From SLNP01 sp964568875 (GTDB lineage Bacteria; Bacteroidota; Bacteroidia; Bacteroidales; VadinHA17), in assembly GCA_964568875.1 (NCBI GenBank), contig CAZMSH010000003.1:1-64000 (forward strand): a stretch of DNA of 64,000 nucleotides. Direction: 5' to 3'. Shown in pieces: positions 18,300 through 28,800 of the stretch. Position 1 is the first letter of the stretch, and every line of letters begins with the position of its first letter. A model generated the notes under the pieces. The model made no database searches, was not told the origin of the DNA, and worked only from the letters and a program-made list of their open reading frames with translations. Both the position numbers and the translations under genes were made by a program.

Positions 18300-19793
18300 A
18301 TGAAAGTTTATAAAAATAAGGAGGTGTGGTTCGTTACCGGAAGCCAGCATCTGTATGGTGAAGAGACCCTTAAGCAGGTAGCGGCTGATTCTGCCACGAT
18401 AGCTGACGCCCTTGACAAGTCAGACATAATACCTTTAAAAGTAGTTTTTAAGCCGGTGCTTACTACAGCCGATGCAATTTATAAATTATGCACTGAGGCT
18501 AATGTAGACACTGGTTGCGTTGGAATTATAACATGGATGCATACCTTCTCGCCTGCAAAGATGTGGATCAGGGGATTAATGAGTCTTGAAAAGCCGTTCC
18601 TGCATTTTCACACCCAGTTCAACAGTGAGATTCCATGGGACACGATTGATATGGATTTCATGAATCTAAATCAATCGGCGCATGGTGGTCGGGAATTTGG
18701 CTACATATGCTCAAGGCTGAGGAAGGACAGAAAGGTAGTAGTGGGCCACTGGCGTGACAGTGAGGCAATATCAAAAATAGCTATCTGGACGAGGGCTGCA
18801 GTGGCATTTGATGAATCGAGAAACCTGAGGGTAGCCCGTTTCGGTGACAATATGCGTGATGTTGCTGTTACCGAGGGAGACAAGGTTTCGGCCCAGATAA
18901 AGATGCACTACTCGGTGCAGGGATTTGGTGTGGGAGATCTGGTCAGGGAGGTTAATGAGGCCGGTGAAGAGGCAATCAGGAACCTTATAAAGACATATGG
19001 AGAGAAGTATTCTATTTCCGCCACCGATCTGGCATCTGATTCCATAAGAGATGCGGCCAGAATTGAAGCCGGCATGAGAGCTTTCCTTGAGAAGGGTGGT
19101 TTTAAGGCATTTACAACCAACTTTGAGGATCTTCATGGGCTGAAGCAGTTGCCTGGTCTGGCTGTTCAGAGGCTGATGGAAGACGGTTACGGATTTGGCG
19201 CAGAGGGAGACTGGAAAACCTCAGCCCTGTTGCGGATAATGAAGGTAATGGCCAAAGGTTTACCCGGAGGAACATCATTCATGGAGGACTATACTTATCA
19301 TCTTGAACCACAAGGAGAGAAGGTTCTTGGTGCTCATATGCTAGAGGTTTGTCCCACAGTTGCCGAAGGAACCCCAAGTATTGAAATTCATCCCCTCTCA
19401 ATCGGGAGCAAGGCTGACCCTGCAAGACTGGTGTTTAAATCGGGAACAGGAAGAGGTATTAATGTATCTGTAATGGATATGGGCAACCGTTTCAGGATGG
19501 TGGTCAATGCCGTTGAAGTAGTCGATTGTCCGGAAATGAAGAAGCTGCCTGTGGCACGTGTGCTCTGGAAACCGCTGCCGGAACTTAAGACTGCAGCACA
19601 TGCCTGGATACTTGCGGGAGGAGCCCACCATACAGGATTCAGCATGGCTATTGACAGGGAGTACCTTGCCGACTACGCAGCCATGGCCGGGATAGAGATG
19701 CTGGTGATTGATGAGGAGACCTCAATCCCTGATTTCAGTGAGAAAATCAGATGGAATGAATTGTATTATCATCTTGCAAATGGGATTATATAA
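18300..19793 (+). CDS. araA: L-arabinose isomerase
   Basis: This 497-residue protein aligns end to end with E. coli AraA. It converts L-arabinose to L-ribulose in the cytoplasm with a divalent metal. Conserved stretches include EVWFVTGSQHLYG, HTFSPAKMWI, DMDFMNLNQ-AHGGREFG and GTSFMEDYTYH. The metal and catalytic residues map to Glu302, Glu329, His346 and His443/444, offset by a few residues from E. coli Glu306, Glu333, His350 and His450. It follows the symporter by 40 bases, in a gap holding a TTGTACAA palindrome (18276-18283), and is probably co-transcribed with it. Confidence 0.98.
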   Translation: MKVYKNKEVWFVTGSQHLYGEETLKQVAADSATIADALDKSDIIPLKVVFKPVLTTADAIYKLCTEANVDTGCVGIITWMHTFSPAKMWIRGLMSLEKPFLHFHTQFNSEIPWDTIDMDFMNLNQSAHGGREFGYICSRLRKDRKVVVGHWRDSEAISKIAIWTRAAVAFDESRNLRVARFGDNMRDVAVTEGDKVSAQIKMHYSVQGFGVGDLVREVNEAGEEAIRNLIKTYGEKYSISATDLASDSIRDAARIEAGMRAFLEKGGFKAFTTNFEDLHGLKQLPGLAVQRLMEDGYGFGAEGDWKTSALLRIMKVMAKGLPGGTSFMEDYTYHLEPQGEKVLGAHMLEVCPTVAEGTPSIEIHPLSIGSKADPARLVFKSGTGRGINVSVMDMGNRFRMVVNAVEVVDCPEMKKLPVARVLWKPLPELKTAAHAWILAGGAHHTGFSMAIDREYLADYAAMAGIEMLVIDEETSIPDFSEKIRWNELYYHLANGII

Positions 19794-19804
19794 TAATATC
19801 TTTA
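19774..19804 (+). promoter_or_regulatory. candidate araR promoter
   Basis: TTG (19774-19776), a 20-base spacer and TATCTTTA (19797-19804) fit the Bacteroidetes promoter with one mismatch in the last -7 base. The -33 half lies inside the end of araA. It predicts transcription starting near 19811 and a start codon at 19884. Confidence 0.45.
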
Positions 19805-19883
19805 CAGACTGTCGGGCATTCCCCGTTTAGAGGTGCCTCAACTTATTAATAATAATTGTTTTAGACATAACCGCCTGCCATTC

Positions 19884-20588
19884 ATGACACGGATTTACTC
19901 AAAGCATCCCAAGCATTATGTTGCAGTTGACTGTATCATCTTCGGGTATGACATCCTCGAAAAAGAGTTGAAGTTATTGCTGATTAAGAGGAATTTCGAA
20001 CCAGCCAAGGGTAAATGGTCCCTTGCCGGAGGCTTTATTGCTGATGACGAGAGCATGACGCAGGCTGCCTGCCGTGTATTGTACCAGCTTACAGGCCTGA
20101 AAAACCTTTACATGGAACAGTCATATGCATATGGCTCTGTCGAGAGGGATCCGGGAGCGAGGGTTGTTTCGGTATCATATTTTGCCCTTATAAAGATACA
20201 ATCGATTGATAAGGACCGTCAGGAGGTTAACGGTGCACACTGGAGATCAATCTCAAAACTGCCGGAAATGATCTTCGACCATAGCACAATGGTTGATCGG
20301 GCTCTTTCCGAGCTACAGGGCAATATCAAGGTCAGGCCTGTGGGATTTGAACTGCTTCCGGAAAAATTCACCCTGGTGCAATTGCAGGATCTTTATGAGG
20401 CTATTTATCAGCGTAGCATTGACAAGAGGAATTTCAGGAAGAAGATACTATCGATGAACCTGCTGGAAAAGCTTGATGAGAAGGAGAAGATGACCTCAAA
20501 AAAGGGAGCCTGGTATTATAAGTTTAATTACCAGAAGTACCTTGATTTCAAAGAGAAAGGGTTCTATTTCAATCTTGACGTGAATTGA
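19884..20588 (+). CDS. araR: Nudix-like arabinose-responsive transcriptional regulator AraR
   Basis: This 234-residue regulator (from the ATG at 19884; a GTG at 19833 is the alternative) is the NrtR-like type. Residues about 10-145 form a Nudix-like fold, and about 155-234 a winged-helix DNA-binding domain (FTLVQLQDLYEAIYQRSIDKRNFRKKIL). The Nudix box is degenerate: after GGFIADDES the REUXEE glutamates are replaced (RVLYQLTG), so hydrolysis is not expected and the fold should act as an effector sensor. The characterised Bacteroides thetaiotaomicron AraR of this design binds L-arabinose and controls ara genes. It lies between araA and araD, with its own promoter candidate. No other regulator is present in the 32-kb locus. 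Confidence 0.92.
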   Translation: MTRIYSKHPKHYVAVDCIIFGYDILEKELKLLLIKRNFEPAKGKWSLAGGFIADDESMTQAACRVLYQLTGLKNLYMEQSYAYGSVERDPGARVVSVSYFALIKIQSIDKDRQEVNGAHWRSISKLPEMIFDHSTMVDRALSELQGNIKVRPVGFELLPEKFTLVQLQDLYEAIYQRSIDKRNFRKKILSMNLLEKLDEKEKMTSKKGAWYYKFNYQKYLDFKEKGFYFNLDVN

Positions 20589-20635
20589 TGTTGAATATCG
20601 GTGCTTTGCATTCCGGTGAATGATGCGTCAATAAA

Positions 20636-20648
20636 TGTAAAAAAGACA
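20636..20648. promoter_or_regulatory. candidate AraR operator upstream of araD
   Basis: TGTAAAAAAGACA fits TGTA-N5-NACA and sits 22 bases before the araD ATG (20670). One half-site base differs from the perfect palindrome at 16509. No good TAnnTTTG box was found close by, so araD may be read through from araR. Confidence 0.4.
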
Positions 20649-20669
20649 ATTAATAAACAGATTTATCCC

Positions 20670-21380
20670 ATGAAGAGTCTTACAAAATTGAAGGAGGAGG
20701 TTTACAGGGCCAATATGGGACTTGTAACCAACCGGTTGGTAATTCTCACCTGGGGAAATGTCAGCGGAATAGACAGAGATTCAGGTCTGGTCGTTATAAA
20801 GCCTTCCGGAGTTGAGTATGAAAAGCTGACTCCTGTAGATATGGTGGTTGTGGACCTCGAAGGAAATATAAGGGATGGTTCTCTAAGACCGTCATCAGAC
20901 ACTCCCACACATCTGGAATTGTACAAAAGATTTACCGGCATAGGGGGAATAGTACATACACATTCTTCATATGCTACTTCGTGGGCCCAGGCATGCAGGC
21001 CGATTCCCGCATTAGGTACCACACATGCCGATTATTTTTACGGCGAGGTACCCTGCACACGCATTATGACCAGGGAAGAGGTTGAAGGGGCATATGAACT
21101 GAACACCGGAAGTGTTATCATTGAAAAAATGGAGGGTGTCGATCCGATGCATATTCCGGGCATTCTGGTGGCAAACCACGGACCGTTTTCATGGGGTCGC
21201 TCTGCCACTGAGGCCCTTCACAATGCTGTAGTGCTTGAAGAGATTGCCAGGATGGCCTGGCTCACATCACAATTGGGTGAAGATGGTCCGATCGAAAGCT
21301 ACCTGCTCGACAAGCATTTTCTTCGCAAGCATGGCAGCGGTGCCTACTACGGACAACAAAAAGGGAAGAAGAAAAAATAA
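20670..21380 (+). CDS. araD: L-ribulose-5-phosphate 4-epimerase
   Basis: This 236-residue class II aldolase-fold enzyme converts L-ribulose 5-phosphate to D-xylulose 5-phosphate in the cytoplasm. It matches E. coli AraD through TWGNVSGIDR, VIKPSGV, PSSDTPTHLELY, GIVHTHSSYAT, TTHADYFYG and the C-terminal LLDKHFLRKHGSGAYYGQ. The zinc-site residues are His96, His98 and His170 with Asp77. The frame is open back to 20601, but the ATG at 20670 restores the family N-terminus. A lysine-rich tail (KGKKKK) is an addition. The stop is 5 bases before araB, so the two are coupled. Confidence 0.97.
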   Translation: MKSLTKLKEEVYRANMGLVTNRLVILTWGNVSGIDRDSGLVVIKPSGVEYEKLTPVDMVVVDLEGNIRDGSLRPSSDTPTHLELYKRFTGIGGIVHTHSSYATSWAQACRPIPALGTTHADYFYGEVPCTRIMTREEVEGAYELNTGSVIIEKMEGVDPMHIPGILVANHGPFSWGRSATEALHNAVVLEEIARMAWLTSQLGEDGPIESYLLDKHFLRKHGSGAYYGQQKGKKKK

Positions 21381-21385
21381 GAGAT

Positions 21386-23053
21386 ATGGAAAAATATGTA
21401 ATTGGAGTTGATTTCGGCACACTCTCCGGCAGGTCGGTGATAGTAAATGTCAGCACAGGAGAGGAAAAGGCTGTTGCTGTGCTGGATTATCCCCATGGTG
21501 TGATGGATGAAAAACTTCCTGATGGTACGCCATTGGGAGTCGACTGGGCATTGCAGCACCCCGATGATTATCTGGAAGTTTTCAGAAAGACAATTCCTGA
21601 GGTGATGTCGCTTTCTGGTGTATCTCCTTCACAGGTGATAGGGCTTGGCATTGACTTTACAGCCTGCACAATGTTGCCTGTTAAAAAAGACGGCACACCC
21701 CTGTGTAAAACAGAGAAGTTCAGACGGGAACCCAATGCCTGGATAAAACTATGGAAGCACCATGCAGCACAGGATCATGCAAACAGGCTCAATGCAATTG
21801 CAGAAGAACGCGGAGAAAAGTGGCTTGCCCGTTATGGGGGTAAGATATCTTCGGAGTGGCTTGTACCAAAAATATGGCAGGTGCTTGAAGAATCCCCTGA
21901 AGTATATGACGCTGCCGACAGATTTATCGAGGCCGCTGACTGGGTAATATGGCAGCTTACAGGCATTGAGATGCGTAATAGTTGCACGGCAGGATACAAA
22001 GGTCTGTGGCACAAGTATAACGGTTATCCGTCAGGCGACTTCTATGCCGCCCTTGATCAGCGAATGCGCAATCTGGTTGACGATAAATTATCGCGCGATA
22101 TCTATCCTGTAGGAACCAGGGCCGGTTCTATCACAGAGGAGTCGGCGAAGCTTACAGGCCTTCTGCCCGGTACTGCCGTCGCAGTTGCAAACGTTGATGC
22201 CCATGTATCAATGCCGGCAGTAGGGATAACATCAGAAGGAAAGATGCTGATGATAATGGGCACCTCAACATGCCACATGCTACTAGGCACTGAAGAAAAA
22301 ACCGTGCCCGGCATGTGTGGTGTTGTGGAAGATGGAATAATAGCAGGGTATTTCGGCTATGAGGCCGGTCAGTCATGTGTGGGAGATCACTTTCAGTGGT
22401 TTGCTGAAAACTGTACTCCGGCAGAGTATATGAAAGAGGCAGAGGAAAGAGGCCTTGACATACATCAGTTGCTGACTGAGAAAGCTGAAGGACTTAAGGT
22501 TGGTGAAAGCGGACTGATAGCTCTTGACTGGTGGAACGGTAACCGTTCGGTGCTGGTGGATGTTGATCTTACAGGCCTGTTGGTGGGAGCAACACTGCTT
22601 ACCAGGCCGGAGGAGATATACAGGGCCCTGATAGAGGCAACAGCCTTCGGTACGAGGGAGATTATCGACACCTTCAGCGACAACGGGGTTCCTGTTAAAG
22701 AGCTTTATGCTGCCGGAGGAATTGCTGAAAAGAATCCTTTTATAATGCAGATTTACGCTGATGTTACAAACCGTGAGATACGTATCTCCGGTAGTCCGCA
22801 GGCTCCTGCTCTTGGTTCTGCAATGTTCGGTGCCGTAGCGGCAGGCTCACAGGCAGGTGGTTATGACAATATAGTGGAAGCCGCTCGTGCTATGGGTAAG
22901 CTGAAAGATATTGTTTACAGGCCGGTAAAAGAGAATGTAGAGGTTTATGAAAGGCTATTCGCTGAATACAGGACTCTGCATGACTATTTTGGCAGGGGTA
23001 CAAACAATGTTATGAAAAGACTAAAAGAAATAAAGAAATCTGTTAAGAGATGA
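21386..23053 (+). CDS. araB: ribulokinase
   Basis: This 555-residue FGGY-family sugar kinase phosphorylates L-ribulose with ATP. The N-terminal phosphate loop is VIGVDFGTLSGRSV, the catalytic-Asp region is VDWALQHPDDY/GLGIDFTACTMLPV, and C-terminal signature blocks include LIEATAFGTREIID and AAGGIAEKNPFIMQIYADV. The last is typical of AraB from Firmicutes and Bacteroidetes. It lies 5 bases downstream of araD, and its stop overlaps the GH127 start by 4 bases (ATGA), so arabinose catabolism and the first extracytoplasmic arabinosidase are translationally linked. Confidence 0.97.
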   Translation: MEKYVIGVDFGTLSGRSVIVNVSTGEEKAVAVLDYPHGVMDEKLPDGTPLGVDWALQHPDDYLEVFRKTIPEVMSLSGVSPSQVIGLGIDFTACTMLPVKKDGTPLCKTEKFRREPNAWIKLWKHHAAQDHANRLNAIAEERGEKWLARYGGKISSEWLVPKIWQVLEESPEVYDAADRFIEAADWVIWQLTGIEMRNSCTAGYKGLWHKYNGYPSGDFYAALDQRMRNLVDDKLSRDIYPVGTRAGSITEESAKLTGLLPGTAVAVANVDAHVSMPAVGITSEGKMLMIMGTSTCHMLLGTEEKTVPGMCGVVEDGIIAGYFGYEAGQSCVGDHFQWFAENCTPAEYMKEAEERGLDIHQLLTEKAEGLKVGESGLIALDWWNGNRSVLVDVDLTGLLVGATLLTRPEEIYRALIEATAFGTREIIDTFSDNGVPVKELYAAGGIAEKNPFIMQIYADVTNREIRISGSPQAPALGSAMFGAVAAGSQAGGYDNIVEAARAMGKLKDIVYRPVKENVEVYERLFAEYRTLHDYFGRGTNNVMKRLKEIKKSVKR

Positions 23054-25473
23054 AAAAAAGGCTATCAATAATTGTTCTTGCTTCTCTGGTTTGTGCTGCC
23101 TGTCTGTTGCAAGGTTGCAGAACAACAAGCAGCGAAGGTTATCCTATTACGCCTGTTCCCTTCACATCGGTAAAGGTAGCAGATGATTTCTGGTCTCCCA
23201 GGATAAGGAATAACCACACAGTAACTATCCCGATAGCTTTTGGCTACTGTGAGTCAACAGGAAGAGTCAAAAACTTTGAAATAGCAGCCGGACTTGATAC
23301 CGGAAGATTCCAGACACTTTATCCCTTTGATGACTCAGATGTATTCAAGATAATTGAGGGCGCCGCATTTTCTCTTCAGACATTTCCCGATTCTGAGCTT
23401 GAAGCCTACCTTGATACTCTTATCATGAAGATAGGATTGGCTCAGGAAGAGGACGGTTACCTGTACACCAACCGTACCATAGCTGAGATGCATGGAGGAG
23501 AGGGCCTTCATGGCTGGGCCAGGGGTGACAGATGGGGGAAAACCCATGACCTTAGCCATGAATTGTATAATGTGGGCCATCTTTATGAAGCTGCCGTAGC
23601 ACATTATCAGGCTACCGGAAAAAGGTCACTTCTTGATATTGCAATTAAATCGGCTGAACTGGTTGCCAGAGATTTTGGCTGGGATGCCTTTCTTAGTTAT
23701 CCTGGCCATCAGGTAATTGAAATGGGACTGGTTAAACTATACGGGGTTACAGGGGAGGAGAGATATCTTAATCTGGCCAAGTTCTTTCTCGATGCACGCG
23801 GTCACAGGGATGACGGAGCAGAGTATTCACAGTCGCACATGAAGGTGGTTGAACAGACAGAGGCTGTGGGTCATTCGGTGCGAGCTACATATATGTATTC
23901 AGGGATGGCCGATATTGCAGCAATTACGCATGATAAAGAGTATATAGAAGCAATAACCAGGATATGGGAGGACATTGTACACAGGAAGATGTATGTTACA
24001 GGAGGAATCGGTGCTTCTGGCGGTAACGAAGGTTTCGGAGAACCGTATCATCTTCCGAATATGTCGGCATATTGTGAAACATGTGCTTCAATTGGTAATA
24101 TCTTCACCAATCACCGGCTGTTTTTGATGCACGGAGAGTCTAAATATTATGATATACTCGAAAAGACACTCTTCAATTCAATGCTTTCAGGCGTTTCTTT
24201 GTCGGCTGACCGCTTCTTTTATCCAAATCCGCTCGAATCTTACGGCCAGCATGAGAGGAGCGCATGGTTTGGATGTGCATGCTGTCCGTCGAACGTGGCG
24301 CGATTTATTCCTGCCATCCCCGGATACATATATGCAACCACTGAAGATGAGCTTTACGTTAATCTTTACCTTACAAACAGTGCCCGGTTTGAGATGGGCG
24401 GACGCGAAGTGCAGATTTCACAGGAGGCTGACTATCCATGGGATGGGAATGTTGGTGTTATGATTGATGAAAATAATGCAGGAAAGTTTGCCATGAAGGT
24501 CAGACTGCCGGGCTGGGCACTTAATGAAGCAATACCCGGCGAGCTTTACAGGTTTGATGATGATGTTAATGAGCCTGTAATAATTAAACTTAATGGTAAG
24601 AGTGTAAGGTACTCCACTCAGGATGGATATGCGGTGATAAACAGAAACTGGAAAAGAGGAGACAGACTCGATATACTGCTCCCAATGCCTGTACGGACAG
24701 TCAGGGCTGATGAAAGAGTCAAGGATAATACAGGAAAGATTGCAGTCCAGAGAGGTCCCCTGATGTTTTGCGCAGAAGGACCCGACAATAGTGACGGTCA
24801 TGTTTTGAACTATGTCATTGATAAAGAGGCAGGATTTGTTTCCGAATATGTACCAACCCTTCTTCAGGGGACTCAGATTGTGAAAGCAAAGGGTAGTCGG
24901 GTCAGGAGAGATATTGACGGCAGTGTTCATACCGGCGAAGTAGAAGAACTGGTGTTAATACCATATCATCTCTGGAACAACCGCGGCTCTGCCGAAATGA
25001 TGGTTTGGCTTCCCGTTACGTTAGAGAATGCAAAGCCGATGGCAGCACCTACTATTGCCAACCGGAGTAATATTACTGCAAGCAAGCCGACAAGAGCACT
25101 GCAATCAATAAAGGATCAGTATGAACCTGAAAACTCAAACGATCATTCGTGGCCTTACTATCACTGGTGGCCCGACAACAATAAGTGGGAGTGGATCCAG
25201 TATGATTTTGAGAAGCCTGAGAAGGTGTCGGAAACAATGATTTACTGGTTTGATGATGGTCCCTTTGGCGGTTGCCGCATCCCTGCAGAATGGAGGATTG
25301 AATATCTGTCAGGAGGTACATGGAAACCGGTAGAGAATGTCGGAGAATATACTGTTACAAAAGATGGATGGGACACCCTGAAGTTCAAGGCTGTTACGAC
25401 AACGGGACTGAGGCTGTACGTGAAACTGCCTGCCAGACACTCTTCAGGTGTTCATGAGTGGGTTGTTAATTAA
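23050..25473 (+). CDS. GH127 beta-L-arabinofuranosidase lipoprotein with C-terminal discoidin-like module
   Basis: This 807-residue protein has a lipobox (LLQGC, Cys23). The DUF1680/GH127 (alpha/alpha)6 catalytic domain spans about 33-660. The zinc and nucleophile residues of the family are visible as Glu343 and Cys345 in CETCASIGN and Cys411-Cys412 in ACCPSN, corresponding to the Glu/Cys/Cys/Cys site of Bifidobacterium HypBA1, where one cysteine is the nucleophile. Residues about 670-807 form a discoidin/F5-8-type beta-sandwich (WIQYDFEKPEKV, YWFDDG, LRLYVKLP), a likely carbohydrate-binding module. It releases beta-linked L-arabinofuranose, as found on extensins and some arabinans. It overlaps araB by 4 bases. 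Confidence 0.93.
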   Translation: MKKRLSIIVLASLVCAACLLQGCRTTSSEGYPITPVPFTSVKVADDFWSPRIRNNHTVTIPIAFGYCESTGRVKNFEIAAGLDTGRFQTLYPFDDSDVFKIIEGAAFSLQTFPDSELEAYLDTLIMKIGLAQEEDGYLYTNRTIAEMHGGEGLHGWARGDRWGKTHDLSHELYNVGHLYEAAVAHYQATGKRSLLDIAIKSAELVARDFGWDAFLSYPGHQVIEMGLVKLYGVTGEERYLNLAKFFLDARGHRDDGAEYSQSHMKVVEQTEAVGHSVRATYMYSGMADIAAITHDKEYIEAITRIWEDIVHRKMYVTGGIGASGGNEGFGEPYHLPNMSAYCETCASIGNIFTNHRLFLMHGESKYYDILEKTLFNSMLSGVSLSADRFFYPNPLESYGQHERSAWFGCACCPSNVARFIPAIPGYIYATTEDELYVNLYLTNSARFEMGGREVQISQEADYPWDGNVGVMIDENNAGKFAMKVRLPGWALNEAIPGELYRFDDDVNEPVIIKLNGKSVRYSTQDGYAVINRNWKRGDRLDILLPMPVRTVRADERVKDNTGKIAVQRGPLMFCAEGPDNSDGHVLNYVIDKEAGFVSEYVPTLLQGTQIVKAKGSRVRRDIDGSVHTGEVEELVLIPYHLWNNRGSAEMMVWLPVTLENAKPMAAPTIANRSNITASKPTRALQSIKDQYEPENSNDHSWPYYHWWPDNNKWEWIQYDFEKPEKVSETMIYWFDDGPFGGCRIPAEWRIEYLSGGTWKPVENVGEYTVTKDGWDTLKFKAVTTTGLRLYVKLPARHSSGVHEWVVN

Positions 25474-25567
25474 TCGTTAAGTAATTAAAAAATAATTTTG
25501 TTTTTGGAAATTAATTTATATAAATTAGTCCCGACGTTTGGCTTAGAGAGGGGATTTTTTCAATAAG

Positions 25568-25580
25568 TGTAAAAAAAACA
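25568..25580. promoter_or_regulatory. candidate AraR operator 1 upstream of susC
   Basis: TGTAAAAAAAACA fits TGTA-N5-NACA and is preceded by AATAAG, as is the copy at 25626. It lies about 70 bases downstream of the predicted transcription start, so a bound repressor would act as a roadblock. Confidence 0.4.
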
Positions 25581-25625
25581 ATAAAAACTAATTAGCTGAC
25601 AATAAGTTGCTGTTGATTTAATAAG

Positions 25626-25638
25626 TGTAGAAATAACA
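25626..25638. promoter_or_regulatory. candidate AraR operator 2 upstream of susC
   Basis: TGTAGAAATAACA fits TGTA-N5-NACA. The 58-base spacing from the first copy is about 5.5 helical turns, and the flanks AATAAG and ATAAAAA are shared by both. Confidence 0.4.
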
Positions 25639-25834
25639 CATAAAAATCAGAATAATCAATTAAGTAGATGTTTTGAGAACCAAAAAATGACATTTGAGCA
25701 ACAAAAAAGTATTAATAACACCAATGCCTATGAATAAAACAGTAAAGATAAAGATGGAAGCAGTTCTGATTTCATCGGAGAAAGCAAACAGATCATTACT
25801 ATATTATTATACAGACTAACTTAAATCCTATAAG

Positions 25835-28800
25835 ATGAAACCTGACAATTACAAGAAAATGCGATTGCCGTTGCTTTTGCTGTTTCTTTCGTTTCTGCAT
25901 CTTGCAGTTAACGGGCAGCAAAGGACGGTAACGGGAACGGTCATGGATGAGGCTGGGACAACTCTGCCCGGTGTGTCAGTGACCATTCCTGGAACAACAC
26001 GGGGAACCATCACTGATTTTGACGGTCGGTACAGTATCGAAGCAGCAACTTCAGATACTCTGCAGTTCTCGTTCGTCGGTATGGTAACTCAGAAGATTAG
26101 GGTTGGAGCCCAGACAGTGATAGATGTGACCCTGACCGCTGAAGTTGCTGCTATCGATGAGGTGGTGGTGGTAGGTTACGGAGTTCAGAGAAAGGAGTCC
26201 GTAGTAGCTGCCATTTCGCAGGTCTCGGGTGAAAGGCTGAGAAATGTCAAGACCGGTGGTGGTATTGAGAGTACCCTCCAGGGTAATCTGCCCGGTCTGA
26301 CAGTAATCATGCAGGACCCGACACCCGGTGAAGAATCGAACTCTATTACCATGCAGATACGTGGTACAGCTTCAATGGGAAGCAATACACCTCTGATACT
26401 GGTTGACGGTGTTGAAAGGCCCTTCGGAAATCTTGACCCGAATGAGATTGCGTCAATTTCGATACTTAAGGATGCTTCCGCAACCTCAATTTATGGTGTT
26501 AGGGGTGCAAACGGCGTTATCATCGTTACTACCAAGCGTGGTATGAAGGGAGCCGTTCAACTCGATTTCACCGCTTCAACAAGCATTAAATCACCCACCA
26601 GGCTTCCGGAGTACCTGAATGCTTATGAGACACTTGTAATGAGGAACGAAGCATACAGGAACGATGGCAAGTGGTCAAGTATTATTCCGGATGACATACT
26701 TGAGCTGTATCGCACGCAGGAATCACCATATCTCTATCCCGATTTCGACTGGATGGATTTCTATTTCAAGCCGGCACTCGACCAGAGCTACAACCTTAAC
26801 GCAAGGGGCGGGAATGATTTTGTGCACTATTTTACCTCTCTGAGCTACCTTCAGGAGGGTGATGTGTTTACCGTGGGTGAACTGTTCCCCTATGAATATG
26901 AAAAGCACAGCGCAGGTTACTGGCACAAGAGGTACAACTTCAGGAACAATATGGACTTCTTTATAACGCCGACCACAAAGCTTACCTTTAATCTTGGTGG
27001 CAACCTTAAGGTGTGGAACAAACCGGTTGATAATTATACACAGGAGATATGGTTTGAGCCTGTAACGGTTATGCCATATTATCCTGAGGAGGCAGTTCAG
27101 CAGTTTCCTGACAATCTCATTCCATACAATCAGACAGGTATACGTCCGATGATCAACCCGGCACAGGGTAACATCAGGCTGCAGTGGACCGGTGGTCGTG
27201 GATTTATGAGAAACAAGTCGAATGATGTTCAGAGTGATGTGATTCTTAATCAGAACCTCGATTTTATAACACCAGGGCTCTCAATACAGGCCAATTACTC
27301 AATAAACAGCACGTTTGGCTACAGACAGAACTTTCCATTGTCCCAGTATTACGGTTTCTACCTGAATCCCAGTGACTCAACATGGACAAGATATCATCAG
27401 GATGCTGGTATTGACAATGAGACACCACAGCCTAAGCTGACGGTCACAAGCAATGAGAACCTGACAGGAGCAAGCAGGAGCCACTACTACCGTATTCAGA
27501 CCAATTACGGCAGAACTTTTGGCAAGCACCGTGTAAGTGGACTTGGAGTATTTGCACGGCGAATTGCAAGAGGTACTTCATCATTTCCGACCTATCAGGA
27601 AGACTGGGTAGGAAGGGCTACATACAGCTATGCTGAGAAGTACATGTTTGAGGCTAGCATTTCACATACCGGATCAGAGAAGTTCGCACCAGGGTTGAGG
27701 TTTGGTACATTCCCGTCATTTGCGGTCGGATGGCTCGCTTCAGAGGAGAGCTGGTTCAAGGAGGCACTACCATGGGTTAATTACTTCAAGCCCAGGTATT
27801 CATGGGGTATGGTAGGTAGCGACTCCGGAATTGCCAGATGGCTTTACATTTCAGAATATACAGCAGCATCAGGTGGTGTCAGTTTTGGATTCCCACTGCA
27901 GTCATACAGTTATATCCAGGAAGGCACAATTCCTGTGACCGATGCAACATGGGAGACAGCCATTAAGCAGAACATAGGTATTGAGATGGCATTCTTCAGA
28001 AACCAGATTACCCTGAATGTTGACCTCTTTAATGAGCGTCGTGAGGATATTCTGCAGACCCGCCGTTCCGTTCCATCATGGGTCGGAGTAAGCTCAATCA
28101 GCGGAAATATCGGTGAGACAAAATCGCATGGATTTGAAGTGGAGCTGGGATGGAATAAGACATTCCTTAACGGTTTTGGAGTGTTTGGCAGATTTAACTT
28201 CTCAGGAGCTGAGAGTCGCGTAATCTATTACGATGAGTCTGCCAATGTACCATTCCACCTTAAAGCAGAGGGCAAGCCGGTTGGTATTGCCCAGAGGATG
28301 GGTTACTACACTCCGGCAACCGGTGTCCTGAATCCTGGTTACTATCAGGATTTTGATGAGCTCTTTATGTGGCCGGTAGCAGGTGGCCGCTCTCCCATTG
28401 TGGGTGATCTGAAGTATGTTGACTTTAACGGCGACGGTGCTGTCAACTCGCTTGACAGAGTCGTTTCTGAGAATCCCTTTGTTCCTATTTTCAACTGGAG
28501 CTCAACTCTTGGCTTCATGTACAAGAGTTGGTCGGTACAGGGAGATCTCTACGGCATAAGCAACACCCAGTACTCACTACGTCAGGGTGGTATGTTCTAT
28601 CTCTATCCATTCTCTCAGAATAAAGACAACGCTATGAGGGTGCATGCCGACTACTGGACACCTGAGAACAGAGATGCTTCATATCCGGCAGTTCATTCAA
28701 TTGCTACCGAACAATACAATTATCAGATTAACCAGTTCGGTATGGTTGAAGGTAAATATGTCCGTTTGAGGAATGTGCGTCTGAACTACAGAGTTCAGGC

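Larger units (their letters stand above)
25474..25834. promoter_or_regulatory. 361-base leader of SusCD region with two candidate operators
   Basis: This AT-rich region separates GH127 from the first susC. TAATTTTG (25493-25500) is an exact -7 box, though no TTG lies at the right distance upstream. Two similar direct repeats, each starting AATAAGTGTA, carry TGTA-N5-AACA sites 58 bases apart at 25568-25580 and 25626-25638, downstream of the predicted start. No gene or terminator was seen, so susC may be both read through and separately promoted. Confidence 0.5.
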
